Positions 1-61,166 of a stretch of DNA of 64,000 nt are shown piece by piece. The notes beneath the pieces were generated by a model. It ran no database searches, was not told the origin of the DNA, and worked only from the letters and a program-made list of their open reading frames with translations. The position numbers and the translations under genes are program-made. Within the stretch, counting starts at the first letter, position 1, and every line of letters begins with the position of its first letter. Source of the DNA: Echinarachnius parma (Eukaryota > Echinodermata > Echinoidea > Clypeasteroida > Echinarachniidae); NCBI GenBank assembly GCA_037951105.1, contig JBAMJV010001319.1, forward strand, positions 186,001 through 250,000, written 5' to 3'.

Positions 1-1475
1 GCTATTCATTGCCACTGGGAAATAATTCTGTGCAATGTCGGGCAAGCTGAACATTTGTCATCTAGTAGTTTCTAAGAAGGCAATTGGCCAGCTCAAACCC
101 TCTATCAAAAACCCAAATCAAAGGACAAATTTGTTTAGAACCATTACTCTGTTTAAAAAAATTAATTTGATGTCGTCACTGTGGTACTCTATGAGGACTG
201 AGACATTTTGACATCATGTGTTAAGACGTGCGTATTGCATTGAGTAGTCCCTCCGGTACATTGCCTATTTCCATAGCATCAAAACTTCTGAATCCTCTTC
301 TCGATTCGAGCAGTAAACATGTCGATATGCAGATGATTTTAACTCACAAATGCAGATGTGCAATCCTGTCCGATAAATTCTCTGGCTAGGATCTGGAGAA
401 TGCATGTTATACCAAAAACAAAGTCATGTGCGGGTTTAAGCGTGATGTCACTATGTATCCTACCTCGTGCTTAATGTGCCATGGAAAAGGCCCTAATAAC
501 TTATTGACGACAATAGCTTAACGATATATTGGGCTAATGTCTATTTAGGGAAAAATGGATGTTATACCAAAATCAGACCCTCTCTAATGAGATGTAGTTC
601 ATTCGATAGTTGTGTAGCGTGAAATCTAATATGTGGTTAAAATTAAACTGTAGTTTGCATGTTGTTGTTGTTGTTGTCCAGTCATATGAATGTAATTATT
701 TTGTTGTAGTTGTATGTGTGTTCCTTTACGAAAGGCTATATACGAAACAAATCCAAACATTGATATTTCGTTAACAAGACGATACATTTAGATAGTCTTA
801 TAGCAATATGTTCCTTCTTAATCCCACATGATACACTCAGGTTATACCTCAAGTTTAGCTCAAAAGTGCCTTGTTGCAAGATAGTATTATGCATTTTACT
901 TCCTTCAATATGTCCATAATTATAGACTCTTCCTATATTCTATTTTACCTCTATACCCACAAAGAAAAACATGACCTTTTCCTAGTGAACTATAATATAT
1001 AAAGTGAAAAACACTCGAGCATTGCATTTGTGTTGCTTGAATTCCCCCCCCCCCCCAAACAAAAACAAACAAATTAATTTAAAATTGACTGAATTTGTAT
1101 AAATGTAAATGCAAGAAATATATGAACAGGCTTTATAGAAACAATGCAATCTGTAGTAAATATTTTGTTTTGCTTTTCTGACAAACTGTTATATGTACAA
1201 AAATTAAATTGTCTGCAATTGGGGTTAAATTCATGAAGGCTGTGATTGTGTGCTGTCAACAAAATGGGCCTAATTGATTTTCAAAATGCAGCATTAGCAT
1301 TCAACATATATTTGTATATTTAATTTACAATTGCTAGTTTATAGTTTTATAGATGTACGTGTATGTAGTTCATTAGTACATTATGAATACTATGTGTTTA
1401 TTTCAGCTGCTATATTTCTCTTACTTCCTCATGTAAAAACACTATAATTATAGGGTATCATTGTTTCATAAAACA

Positions 1476-1974
1476 AATTGGCCCGAATTCTCATCAGTGG
1501 CTCAACTTGCGCCTGGCCTAAAAAGACAAAGACTACCGGTAACCAGTTAACCCACTTTGCACCAGCAGACCTATTGTCTCGTTGCTATGGTCCTTGGAGA
1601 TATTCTAATGGTTTTCTTTCATTATTCAGTCAATCCCTTGAGTTCCGACTATGGGAATCAGGACAATGGGCCCTTTGAAATTCAGTCATAGTATAGTCTA
1701 TCATCAGCCAAATTGCGTCCTGGATCATCCTCGACATTGTATTGCTGGTGACCTGTTATACCATGACTGAATTTCAAAGGGCCCATTGTCCTGATGTCTA
1801 TAATCAGAACTCAAGGGATTGACTGGATAATGAAAGGAAACCATTAGAATATCTCCGGGGAATATAGCAACGAGACAATAAATCTGCTGGTGCAAAGTGT
1901 TACCGGTAGTCGTGATCTTTGTCTTTTTAGGCCAGGCACAAGTTGAGCCACTGATGAGAATTTGGGCCATTGTC
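1476..1974. mobile_element. Foldback element, about 500 bp
   Basis: Arms 1476-1690 and 1762-1974 are inverted near-copies, running from TTGGCCCGAATTCTCATCAG and GAGTTCCGACTATGGGAATC to the complements. The two open frames in the arms mirror each other. No target duplication is obvious. Confidence 0.85.
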
Positions 1975-3351
1975 TTTTATGTTTATGAATGGGAGGAATG
2001 CTCAACCTTTCTCAAAGCCTTTACTTCAAGAAGTTATGACTATCTTTGTTTATATAAAAGCTGAGTGCAAAAATGTCATAAAAGTATTACAATATATGTA
2101 CAATGAAATGTAGTTGTTTTCCATGTGTTTTTAAATGATTAAGCAGGATATCTTTGTTCATTTGTGTATCTTTGTAACTGTAAAATAATGTATTTTATTG
2201 TATAAACCACCCCAAGGATCAAATCAGAGTGCATTGTACCCATAATTACGGTCATCAAAGCAATATTCAGGGCTTGCAATTCAAACATTATACAATGTGC
2301 CCTTCTGGAATTGAGCCTTGGTGTAATGTAAATCTATGTGACAAGTTTGTTCTAATCGTTTGTTTTATGAAATGTGTCTTGTTTCTCGTCACACCTTCCC
2401 CGATTTTTCTGTGTTTTGCACACCACACACAACCAAATCCTCAAACAGCAATTCCTGATGTGGTTCAGTTTTTAATACGTGAACAAGGTAATACACTGTT
2501 TGTTTTGATTAACTACTGTACAATATACCTGCCTTCCCTCCTTGTTATCTTAACAATGATCTTTAATCCATTCAAGACTGGTTCTAAACATACTCAGGCT
2601 GGGGTCTATGGAGAATGCATGTTATAACCAGCATCCAATAGATATAGTCTTGAATGGGTTAATATACTGCCTTTTTAATCTGTGTTTTTTTTTTCCCTGT
2701 CTCGTATAACCGCACAGAAATTGTTTAATATTTTCTTCTTTTTTTTAGTTCAAAAGTACCGTTTAACTGCACATGAAATTTGCTTAATAATTTGTCTTTA
2801 TGTTGGAAAGCGCTTTTCAACTATGATTTTGCTGGACTTATATTAACAACGTATTTACCAATTAACCCGATTATGATTTACAATGCCATATTTCTCTTTA
2901 TTTTGTTTTGCTTTTAAATGCCTCATTGAAAGTCTTGAATGTTTGACATTAATATGTTTTGTTCTTTCTCAGAATTGTACTGCTGGTGTCGAAAATTGGT
3001 CGGGTTGTTTGGTTTAATTTTCCCTATTTTCTCACAACTTTAACCCTTTTGCTGCTAGAAATGTAAATGTCTATAGAATTAATACATGGTGCACACAGTC
3101 TTGTAGGTAATGGGTCAATTACAATTTCTCTAGAAGCAGCTTGGATAAATTTAACTTTAACTTGTTCAGGCCCAACTAATATTTTTCGGCTGTGATCTGT
3201 GGAGAAATAATGATAATGATAGATAATAAATTGATGCCTAGCGCTTTAATATATAAAAAAGTATGCCTTTGTGAGTATATCTACAAGCAAAGTAATGCTA
3301 TAGAATTTTACCAATACAAACTACATAATGAAATGCATTATATACAACTAA

Positions 3352-3495
3352 CGAATGGGCTTCTTGTGATAGTCAAATCTATTACCGAGGTGGGCTCAAA
3401 ATGATTATTACCCGAAGCGTAGCTGAGGGTAATATTCATTTTGAGCCCACCGAGGTAATAGATTGCCTATCACAATCAAGCACATTCGTTAGTTG
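3352..3495. repeat. Palindromic repeat
   Basis: TCTATTACCGAGGTGGGCTC pairs with GAGCCCACCGAGGTAATAGA, and outer CTAACGAATGGGCTT pairs with AAGCACATTCGTTAG. Centre TTACCCGAAGCGTAGCTGAG. Class unknown. Confidence 0.8.
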
Positions 3496-5388
3496 TTTTA
3501 TATCACTCATCAATATCAGTGATTGTGTTCAGCTTATAGCAAAATAAGTGAAAATCTCTTGAATATTTCATAAAATCGCTTGTAAATTTTGATATAAAAA
3601 TCAATCGACATTAATGAAGCCAGATGAGCCTCCAGAACCTGGGCGCATCTAATACGCTTAAAGTCATTGTTATTTTGCGCATACAATCACAAAGACGCAA
3701 AACCGAGTGCGCACCAACGCGCTGGCAGTTGCGCACATACGCAATGAATGCGTGCTAACGCTCCCACGGATGTGCTTATTGGCTGTCTTGGCGTTCTTCT
3801 TCCTAGGGTGTTAGTTTTTACCAGCAATGGCAATCACGTGACTAGAACGTGTGCGCCATAGAGCACTGCACAAATTTGATCGCGTGTGCATTTTGCTTAA
3901 ACACATGATCTATGGGACGAACGCGTAACGAACTTTTAGTGTTAATTTTTTGCTAACAGCCCGGTCAAGTGATTGCGCGGGGATTGCGCGTGATTTCCAA
4001 AACTATCATTTGTCAAATACAATGGTAAAACGATCTTATGAGGGATATAATTAATACTATTATGCATGCTATACTAAATTCAAATCATCTTGAGTAGGTA
4101 AACCTAAGAATAGTAACTTATTTCTTCTGAACCACAAAGCATTTAAATAAAGAGTTTAATAACTGGTGGCAAATAACTTCTATTTATGTTTACCTTCTAT
4201 TTCAGAATGTATTCTCCCTTTGTTAACAATTATATATATGTCTTTGATAGACCAGTCAAGTATTGGTGATGAAGGAGATAAACCGATGAATTAATATGCA
4301 ATTCATGGAAGAACATTAGGGAATATCTGTGACCTGACTCATATGAATGTATTTTACAAAACAAAACATATCATATATGTGTGAGAGAGTATTACACTAT
4401 TATTTATTATATGTATATATTATACTTTCTCTATGTACATGTACAGCAGGTGAAGAACAATCATGTTCTATGCATTTATTTATTTTTTTTGTACCACTCC
4501 CTTTATATTACACCTTTTAAATAAAATTTCTCCCCATTTTAGATTTATATTTCAATTATGAGTAATTTACAGGAAAATAATTAACTATCCTATAAACAAA
4601 AATAATTTTATATTAAAGTAAATTATGCACTGTACAACGGGACCAACATTCATAAGAGGCTCTTATTTATGAACGAAAAAAACCTTGACATACTTTTTTT
4701 TGTAACTCTGACTTTTGTTACTCAGCCATTTCACATTTGCTCAATAAGAAGCTCATAATTATATATGATAACCCTTCTTTTACTGGTTAAACCCTGAGTT
4801 CATACCCAAGCAGTGGTCTGATACCATTAATACCTCCTTATTTTAAAAGTTAGGATCTCTTCATTAAATGGTTATAAGGACAACTGCCATATATCCAAAG
4901 ATAAGTCACAGTTAAAAACAACAAACAAGAGCCTTTGGTGAATTTGGACCCAGGTTCCTGTTATGTATGAAACAGGTTTATATGAAGTCTATACACTTAT
5001 TATTACAACTTGACATATTTTTCTCAAAATATGTGGCTCATTATTGCTCACTTACATGTACCTGTTCATACATGTATGTGTTAATAACTTTAGGGCTTTG
5101 ATTTTCTCTGCCTTTGATGTCGTCTTTTGAAAGTTTCTTTCAAAATGGCGGCATCTCTTATTCCTGTGTTTGCAATGCAGATTTAGCACTTGTTTCAAGC
5201 AAATTAATCTTTTCAGACTATTTGATTTTTGTGACTCCTCTCTCTGCTCATGTCTTGCCCTTTACTTGACTCTGTGTATATTAACAATTTGTTCACAACT
5301 GTTGTGCAAATGTTCTGTTAATCGTCTTAATTGTACTTTTTTGTATTTTGTGCTTTCTGTTAGTTATAAACTAGGCATTAAAACACCA

Positions 5389-5537
5389 TGGCCCCGTTGC
5401 AGAAAGAGATGCACTCGATTGTAAAGTTGCAATTAATTGTAAGTCAGATCATGTGACTAAATGCTCAAATTCGATCGGTTGAAATGCGCACATTTTCTGA
5501 CTTACAATTGATTGTATCTCTTTCTGCAACGGGGTCT
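5389..5537. mobile_element. MITE, GTTGCAGAAAGAGAT family, copy 1
   Basis: Ends GGCCCCGTTGCAGAAAGAGA and TCTCTTTCTGCAACGGGGTC, with inner TGCAATTAATTGTAAGTCAG paired to CTGACTTACAATTGATTG. A second copy lies at 63044-63218 (CCTGTTGCAGAAAGAGATTC to CTCTTTCTGCAATGGGG), about 58 kb away. Confidence 0.88.
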
Positions 5538-6409
5538 ACAAAGAGTAAATTTTAATAGTAGAATAATTGAAATTCGCAAATGAGTCAATTTACAGGAACA
5601 TGCATAATGATGTATAGTATCATAAATATGCTGTTCTTTTGTGCATATTTCTGTTACATACATTCTACCCTTCCAACTACAGCATTACAAATTAATATTG
5701 CAAATACATTGCTATGAATTTCGTTGGCGTACTTCTCTTCAAGTCATGTAATATTTTTTACTGATAAACATGGAAACAGATCTTCAATGATTCTCATTCT
5801 TTAAAGGGGACCACCAGGCAAAGAACAAAACATAACTATATACATTGTATGTTGGTACCTTTGTGTGATTTTGTATAGATGCTAAACACTTTGCAAAGGG
5901 TTGTGTAATTCATAAACAATGCATTTAATTACCACCACTTTCGGAACCATTATTATTTCATGGTTCCGTACGCGCCAAACATTTGCGAGTGCGCCAATTC
6001 TATTCACGCATATTTTTGGAGACAATACAATCCTGGACGATGCTTTCGCCCTTGACAAAGGATAGTCTTCGTATGCAGACCCATGAACGCATGCTTTAGA
6101 ACGGGGATGCATTTTCCAATCATATAATTTTTCTGGAAACATATTAGTCTGAACTTGTTTATGGAATGGACTACTTAAGATGTTTATCTTTCATTCATAA
6201 GAATATCATTTTTGGGTGGTGTTACCCGTTAAGTCACTGCACTACAAGGATGCACAAATGTTTAGGAAGAGATCTTCTATGCATGTGGATTTGATCAGAA
6301 AGATTATAAAAATGAAGGTAATTATTTCTGAAAAGGACTTTTCTTATTAGTAGAGAGTCTTGAAAAAGAATATGGTTTAATATCATAATACGGACTGTTT
6401 GATATTCAT

Positions 6410-6690
6410 TCTTGGGTGGTTGGTTTTTGGCCTTTGTCTTTCGATACGAAGATCGTAGGTTCAATTCTCAACCACCACCTGTGTCTCCTTCTGCAAAACC
6501 CTTTTTCCTCATTTGCTGCAGTAGTGCAGTAAATGGGCACTTGGCAGGAATTTATTCCTTGAAATGTTTGAGCGCCCCATCATGGCAGCTCGGCTTAGGC
6601 CAAGGTGATAATGCTCTGAGCACTTTAGAGACTTTGGTGATAACGCGCTATATAAATGAATATGTTTATGAATATTATAATTATTATGAT
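6410..6690 (+). mobile_element. SINE-like element
   Basis: A tRNA-like head (GGTGGTTG start, GGTTCAATTCTCAACCACC with a B-box-like GGTTCAATTC) is followed by a body with GGGCACTTGGCAGGAATTTA and a 3' tail GCGCTATATAAATGAATATG and AT-rich triplets. Tails of the same kind (GGCGTTATATAAATCAAACC, CTATTATTATT) occur at 22960-23010 and 20390-20470. The 163-codon frame across it is not a gene. Confidence 0.55.
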
Positions 6691-7205
6691 AAATATTCGA
6701 AATATTTTAGGGGAACCCCTGTTTTGAATTACATGCGCACAACATCACGCAACTCTACTTGGATTGTATTTGTAAGACTGACTCGCAGCGGCATTCGTGA
6801 GGATTTGACTTGTTGGATCTTTATGAGTTATCGTGGCCCTTGTTCACCTACAACTTTCATGACATTAATAGAAAAGAGCAAATGCGCTGATTGCGGAGGT
6901 TAAAGGCGCAAGTGTGTGCTGTGCGATAGCTCGCTTTATTTAACAAATTTTTGTTCAGGGTGATGCATAAACATACATACATATTTTCAAGTCCTGGTTT
7001 AATAAGAAGGGCAATTTCATGTTCAGAAGTGTGGTAAAAAAAAGTACTTCAGGTGAATTTCACTTGCCCAATTGAACAAATGCCTATAACTGCAAATTTA
7101 ATAGTTTTTCAGATTTGCTTGCCTGACTCGGTCAAGGGCATTTCTTGTTTTCCTCAAGATACTTGCCCCGAATATGAATTTCTTTTGCCCCAGTTTGTCA
7201 GACAA

Positions 7206-7707
7206 GCCTCGTGTTCACACACAAAAATTTCATGTATAGCTAATCAGGAGCTGATTCTTTAGTCAGCTCCTGACTAGCTATACGACGAAAATTGTCGGAA
7301 ATTGTGTGTCGGAACGCTCACTAACGAAACGTCGTATATTAAAAGAATCATGATTAACGAAACGGGGGTTTGAGCATCGTTTCGTACGAGAGCTGACTAA
7401 AGAATCACGCTCGTTTTGTGTGTGAACGCCCAGTCGATTCGCTAATCATGATTCGCTATATGACACTTGTATAACGGGGCGTGGCTTAACGTGACAGCAG
7501 ACAAAAAAGACAGCACACTGCGCAGTAGCAAACTGCGCACTTATACAATGTTTCGTGCAGCTGAATGCCAGCTGTTTGGGGATCTTGTTTTTGTGTGTGT
7601 GAACGTTCGTTAGTTTCGTTAATCATGATTCTTTATACGACGTTTCGTTAGTCATGATTCTTTAGTCATGATTAAGGGATGAAAATTTGTTGTGTGTGAA
7701 CACGCTA
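7206..7707. mobile_element. Foldback element with ATCATGATT motifs
   Basis: Ends CTCGTGTTCACACACAAAAA and TTTGTTGTGTGTGAACACGC are inverted. Inside, AATCATGATT and AAAGAATCA/TGATTCTTTA motifs recur, with inverted GCTCCTGACTAGCTAT/ATAGCTAATCAGGAGC. No coding. Confidence 0.75.
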
Positions 7708-8298
7708 AAGTTCTTACCTACATCCTTTATGTACATGTAGGCATCGAGAATTTTCTTATTAAGAAAATCTGTTGTTTTACCCTTTAAATCCATTGTAGAC
7801 CAAGAATTTCTTGGTCTGGGAATATGGAAAAATATATGTGATCATAAACCAACTCTCCAATTAATCAGTCGAGGAATGTACATTCCTTACTCTTATATAG
7901 CGCTTAATACTGGGTTTCTATAAAGTGCTCTAGCAATATTATAAAAATCATTGGTCATCAGGTACCGTACAAACCAGCTCAATTATATTGTACGCCATCT
8001 TAACTCCCTGGGGAGCATATTTATTTAGACTTGTTCATGTTAAATGATGTGTAATCTGCAATTTGTTTTACATGTATATGAAATGAAATTCAATGTTTCG
8101 CCACTTGCTTGCCTTTTTAGTTTCTGGTGTTTCATGGCAAAATGGTAAAGGCAATCACATTTTCTTATTCTATTCAATCACGTTATTATGATACTCGTAG
8201 CAATTTAGATAATGGCCCACCTGTAGGGTGCATCACATACCATTGGGTGAGAGGAATACTAAAGGGTGTTAAGTCAGTTTTGGGGGCTAAATTGTGTT

Positions 8299-8392
8299 AA
8301 CCCATTCAGGACTGGTCCCAAAAATTATCCGGCTAGGGTCTATAGAGAATGCATGTTATAGCAAAATCAGCCAGTCCTGAACAGGTTAGGCC
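8299..8392. repeat. Dispersed palindrome, CCATTCAGGACTG family
   Basis: TTAACCCATTCAGGACTGGT pairs with CCAGTCCTGAACAGGTTAGG around a GGTCTATAGAGAATGCATGT core. Related copies: 2567-2662, 23214-23320, 24702-24775 and 60970-61040, some partial, in either orientation. Fragments of the core also occur at 390-420 and 34429-34460. Confidence 0.8.
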
Positions 8393-9479
8393 AAATACAC
8401 AAAGAGCTATTAAACTCGCCCTGATCTGAATGAAAACCAGTCAGTGTGCTTTGCCTTACGAGCCAGTTGGAAGACAGTCCAGGCCGATTCAACATGTTGA
8501 AACGGCTTCGACTGATGGGACCTGACTCTAGCCCGACTAAAAACCAGCTGGATCTGGTTGAGATGGCTCTGTAACCATCCTGTAAATTTTGTTTAAATTT
8601 TATTTTAACAAAAATAAATATATATGATTAATTCAAAGTTTTGAAAATATAATATGGAAGCAAAAGAAAGCTCAATTGAGTTTGTGCATTGCTCCTAAAC
8701 TTCAAAGGGGAACCAAACGCTGACATTTTCACTTGGTACTGTTACTGGTAAGTGGATAATTCCCATCGCTTCTAGTTGTATATTTCCTCTTGGGTATCAC
8801 TAAAAATGGAAATAATCAATTTCTTGCAACCACTATCATCGGTTATGACTGAAAACTGGAGGCTGCCATGTTTTCCAACTTGACCATATGAAGCGTCATC
8901 TGACCTTGCACTAATAAAAGCCGGTTACATAACCACTGACACAGCAGCAGATTCATTAACGATTACGTAACGCGCTTTTGTTTATAGTGCACTCTCAAAT
9001 GCGCTCAGATGACGTATCACACTGTAGTGTTTGCAAACAAGGCAGACTCCAGTAGTCAGTAAAAAGCAGTTGATAGTTGTTTTTAAAAAAACATTGATTA
9101 TTTCCATTATTAGTGATCTCAATGAGGAAATAATTGACCTTGAAGTGACAGGAATTAATATGCACTTATCAGAAACAGTAAGGGAATATTCCACCGTTTC
9201 ATTTCCCTTTAAACACAGTTGTATCTTTGAAGTACTAAAAGTGACTTTACGCCCTTCTCCTTCTCAACCAACAATACACTGTAGACCTCTTTCAATCACA
9301 CTCTTTTTATATGTACATGTAGTTAGCTGAAAATAATGGACATTTGGCGAATGCCACCATATGTTATATTTTCAACATTAGGGCTATGTTTGTTAATTAT
9401 ATGCACTGTACTTTATAGAAGAAGTGAGAGATTAGACCTCACACCGTTGTAGCTGAATATCGGGCCTGTAACCAGGGGG

Positions 9480-9800
9480 GTGCGTTGGGTTAATTCAGGA
9501 AGGTCCACTTTTTGCCGGTCTCGAGTCCATTTGTACCGGTCTCGAGTCCACTTCTTTATCGGTCTCGACCATCTAAACTTATGATCTTGGACCCCCCCCC
9601 CCCCCCACCCCGATTACACAACATAACAGTGGACTTGGCCTTGGCCTCGGCCTCAAAAAATGTTGCCGACGGACCCCCCTCCCCCTCCCCCCCCCCCTTC
9701 CCTACTTACACGACTCTCAGCCAGTGGTCTCGGCCTCAAAATTGTTTGGCAAGTGGTCTCTGTCCCGTTTTTGTAAATTACGCACCCCCCCTTGAAAAAT
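9480..9800 (+). repeat. C-rich low-complexity stretch with GGTCTCGAGTCCA repeat
   Basis: CCGGTCTCGAGTCCA occurs twice at 9516-9550 with a related CGGTCTCGACCA at 9559. GTGGTCTCGGCCTC variants lie downstream, mixed with C-runs (9591-9608, 9683-9698). The Pro-rich open frame is not convincing. Confidence 0.6.
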
Positions 9801-10054
9801 CCTGGCTACGGGTCTGAATATGGACATATTCACAGCACATCCTTGGTAATCCATAGTACATGACATAGTTTCTCTTATATTGGTTTATTTTTAGAGTCAG
9901 TCTATAATAATTTGTAAAACATAGTACATGCACATGTAGAAATACAAATGAATGAATATCACATTACAAATCTTAGTTTGAAAACATTTACAAATATATT
10001 TGAACAGTAATCATGATGCAGCAATTTGTATCTATAGTATACAGTTGTTAACTG

Positions 10055-10215
10055 GTGGTGGAGGGAAAAGCACGGAATGTTCCACTCCCAAGGGATTTAA
10101 AATGCTATTGAGGGAAGAGTAAATAAATGTAAGTCCCGAGACGTATTCGAGGGACTTATTTTCTTCACGAAATATCATTTTAAATCCTGAGGGGAACATT
10201 CCATGATTTTCCCGA
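10055..10215. repeat. Palindromic repeat, GGAACATTC family
   Basis: GAAAAGCACGGAATGTTCCA pairs with GGAACATTCCATGATTTTCC; inner AAGTCCCGAGACGTATTCGAGGGACTT. A related diverged element lies at 43830-43990 (ATTTCAAATCCCTTGGAGAG, GGAACATTCTGTGATATTCC). Confidence 0.7.
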
Positions 10216-11401
10216 CAGCAAAGCTAACAACTGTTTTATCATCTGATTGCCATGTAACAGTGCCATGTAATATCCAAAAATATTACATGGCAGCTCATGT
10301 AGGCCTACTGTATTTACTAAGTCAGGTGATAATGCCTAATATTATTCATTATCATCTTAAAGTGCTACCATTGGCATTATTTGTGATTGGCTATAGCAAA
10401 ACCTTGCACTTGTCGGTAATTCATGTTTTGAAGAAATTGGCATTTTAAGTTCACATAATGTGTGTAAAAGACTTACACAATGTACATTTTATGTAACATT
10501 GAAACAATCATATCTTTGCCAATTAGTGACCAATTTGTCAGAACAAAGCATCAACCGAAAGCTTGAGATGAGGCCTTTCTGATGGTATGAAAATCGACAT
10601 TTTGATTTTTACCAACAAGTGCAGGGTTTTGCTATAGCCGGTCACATTTAATACCCCAGTCATCAGATGAACACACACAATCGATCCACATGTGATGTGC
10701 AATTTCCACTCCCATGGGAGCACTTTAGTCTGGTAGCCTTATAAAGTGAACACAATGGTATACAGCTGTGTTCCACTCCTATTTGGTCCTCATTTAGATA
10801 CGTACGTTGGGTATCAAACCCATAACATTTTTCAGTGAAAGAAGGTCCAAAACAATTTACATCTGTACTATGATCAAACCTTGCATCATCTGACAGGAAA
10901 ATTCACAAGATAGCTCACATTTTGTATTAGCGTTTGTGTCAATAGGAAGTTAGTGTTAGTGTTATTCCAAAAATTAAATATTTTCTCCTTGCAAATTAAA
11001 CAAAACTGAGGGTATTGAACCTCACGTTAATCCCCATATTAAAATACTAATAACCGTCCTTGTGTGTGATGATACACGCTTCTACTCAAAATCACGTTTA
11101 TGTTTGAGACACCATTGTATAGAAATACATTGTATAATGCTCTTAATTGTTACCAATATTCCATGCCAATTTATCACACTCTATTCAGGTTGTGTTATAA
11201 TTTGTAATGCGTATCTGAAAGAAACGTTGACCTTGAAATTAAAGTTTGAAATCCAACCAACACTTACATGTATGCATGTTTACTTTTAGTAATACATGTA
11301 CATGTATACTTTCGTGATTGTGATAGTTATGTACATGTACTGTAGTATCGTATGTTTGCTATTTCCCAATGAGTCATTTTTCACAATTTGTATGCACATA
11401 T

Positions 11402-11732
11402 TGGGTGGAATTTACAAAGGAGTGTAGGAGTTTTGTACAAACCATGGTTTTACCATGGTCTACATCTATGGAATGCCATTTGTAAACTGATGGAGAAGGA
11501 ATGTAAACTCCTTACTTGTTAGCAATGTTGATGGTACACATTTTCAAAATGCACCAAATAAATGTTTGTCTTCTCACATGGTGAAATTTGCTGGTTAGCA
11601 AGCTCTAACAGTCATATCATTATAAATTATGAACTGTTTTACTTGTATACGAGCAGCACTCCATAGATGTAGACCATGGATAAACCATGGTTTGTACAAA
11701 CCTACAAACCTCCTTTGTGAATCCGGACCAAT
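11402..11732. mobile_element. MITE with ACCATGGTTT ends
   Basis: GAATTTACAAAGGAGTGTAG and GTACAAACCATGGTTTTACC at the left pair with GGTTTGTACAAACCTACAAACCTCC (in part) and GGATAAACCATGG at the right; GTCTACATCTATGGA pairs with TCCATAGATGTAGAC. About 330 bp, non-coding. Confidence 0.8.
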
Positions 11733-12432
11733 GTGTGCAAGAGCACTTCATCTCTATCTTTTTATTTAAAGCTATAAAAAGTACAATATATACAAACACA
11801 AATGCATGTTTATCCATATTCCATGTACCATTTATTAAACTGCATGTGTACATGTAGTGGGATGAAATATTTATTGGCTTGCATGTTGCATGCAATTTAT
11901 CATTTAACCATATTAGTGCAGGAATATTTTTTTAATTGACACTGCTTGTAGATGTACATGTAGCAGAGAAATGTTTATTTGCATTTGATTGTCATATTTT
12001 AAATAATCTAATTAGTAGTTACACTGTTGGCACCGACTGTGACAAATTATGTAGCTTAATGCAGGCTTTGTAATTTATCAAATGATAATGAGTTTTGATA
12101 CTTATTTGATGTAAATTATATGCATTTGGTAAATAGAAATGTATATTCTGTGCTTGGCATTGCAATTTAAATGTATATTAACAAAAACTTTTCCTATCAT
12201 ATAGGACAAATATTTGTGGCAATTTCTGAGGTACTGCATTGTTGTACATATCACAAGTTTGTTCTTCTAAATGCCTTGCTACTAATGTAACTACATGTGC
12301 AACCAGTTCATAAGACTTTCTTGGTAACACTTTAAAAATTGATTGTCAAAAACATGACACATACAAACTGAATAGTCTTGCTTTCGTTTGTTTCAAATTA
12401 ATGAATGCATTCTCCATCACCCAACTAAACAG

Positions 12433-59836
<47,404 letters not shown>

Positions 59837-61145
59837 GTTAGCTTTACCTCCTTCTTCTATCAATAATATTATTTTTGTACTAGTCAATAACCAGTTCCCT
59901 TTGAAATGCTCAAATCCCCAATATACTTTGTACATAAACCACCAGAATCCCGTAAGCAACATGTCAAGTCCTCTTGTGGATAGCAGACGCCAAGAAATTG
60001 TTTGGATTATTCTGATTTGGTTAATCTATATTGTTTATGAATTATGTTGATTATATGTTTTTCAAATGCACACAATAATGAAACATATTTACTGTGCCAA
60101 TTTAAGTTTCTGCTTCCTAACGCCCTAAGGTTTGATTAGTTTAATTGCCCCATTTCTTTCTTTTCCCTACTGTTTAATTCTGGTGTTGACCTTAATACCT
60201 TGATTGGTAGAGAAAAAATGAACGTATTATCCGTTGCCATGAAAATCCTAACTGACACATGATTGTTCGGCTAAATCGTTAAATTAATTATGTTGATTAG
60301 TATAAGAAATGTATTATTTGTTGTTTGTGTTTAATTCTGTTGAAGCTTTATATGTTGTTATAGAAAACAAAAAGAACATATTATGCATTGCAACAAATAT
60401 CCTAACTGACACATACATGTTATATTTCTGCTTTTGAATTCTGTTAGTTATTAGAAGAGGAATGCACACATGACAACAAATTATAACCCTTTTAATATAA
60501 TAGCCTTCCTTTTCTTAGATACCATATTTATTTCAGTTCATTGGCATCGAAATGCGTCTAATTTTCAGCCAAATGCTTCTAATTTTCAGGCAAATGCATA
60601 ACATATGTAATTCACAATTTCAACATGTTACAGCTTCTTAATGACCTAATATTCGATTAGTTCAATAGCCTCATTTTGTTTACTTTCCTAATAATACAAA
60701 AATAGTTGATTGCTTGTAAAAAAATGGTTCATGCAATAACTTATTTTTCATGCTGACTAACTTTGAAACCAATTTATATTTAACATTTTCTCAATAATTC
60801 ATGGTAGGAAAAAAAGAGTTGTTTGTAATCAAAAGAATTGTCCAATAACCTTTTGAGTGTGAAAATAAAACATTTTTGTTATAAACCGTGACCCGCTTAT
60901 TGATATTTTTTGATCCCATTTAATTTTAATTTCTAAGAATTTGTTGTTAAAAACCCCAGTAAAATTTTTAACCGTTCAGGACTGATCCCAGCGGTCTGCA
61001 GAGAAGGCCTGTTTTTAGCAAGATAATTCCTGAACGAGTTAAAAATACTTTTATTTATTTTGTTTCTGTGTTCCTCTCCTTTTTTTGCAATTGTTTGAGC
61101 ACCCACTTTACAAAGTACCCTTTTATTTCTGTCTTATAACACCAG

Positions 61146-61166
61146 GGGAAACCAAGATGGTCACAG
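61146..61166 (+). CDS. RYR: Candidate 21-nt microexon m2
   Basis: AG at 61144-61145 (AACACCAG) and GTATAA at 61167 bound 21 nt that fit phase 2 in and out after E37. It would add R-G-N-Q-D-G-H. I know no equivalent insert in vertebrate RyR at this point, and the pyrimidine tract (TTATTTCTGTCTTATAACAC) is fair. Weak call. Confidence 0.22.

Larger units (their letters stand above)
1..12432. other. Intergenic or 5' intron DNA, no exon seen
   Basis: No stretch here translates into RyR sequence expected before E1 (SPRY2 end) or into any other protein I know. Because E1 starts mid-protein with a splice acceptor, most or all of this 12.4 kb is probably the intron before E1. It holds dispersed repeats listed separately: foldback elements near 1476-1974, 3352-3495, 5389-5537, 7206-7707, 10055-10215 and 11402-11732, a SINE-like unit at 6410-6690 and C-rich low-complexity sequence at 9520-9790. 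The first 180 bases match repeats at 42110-42230 and 52985-53135. Short open frames here look random or repeat-derived. Confidence 0.7.

Noticed and set aside
6412-6903. 163-codon open frame
   Set aside because: It runs through a SINE-like unit and an AT-rich tail, has no family resemblance, and its composition shifts midway.
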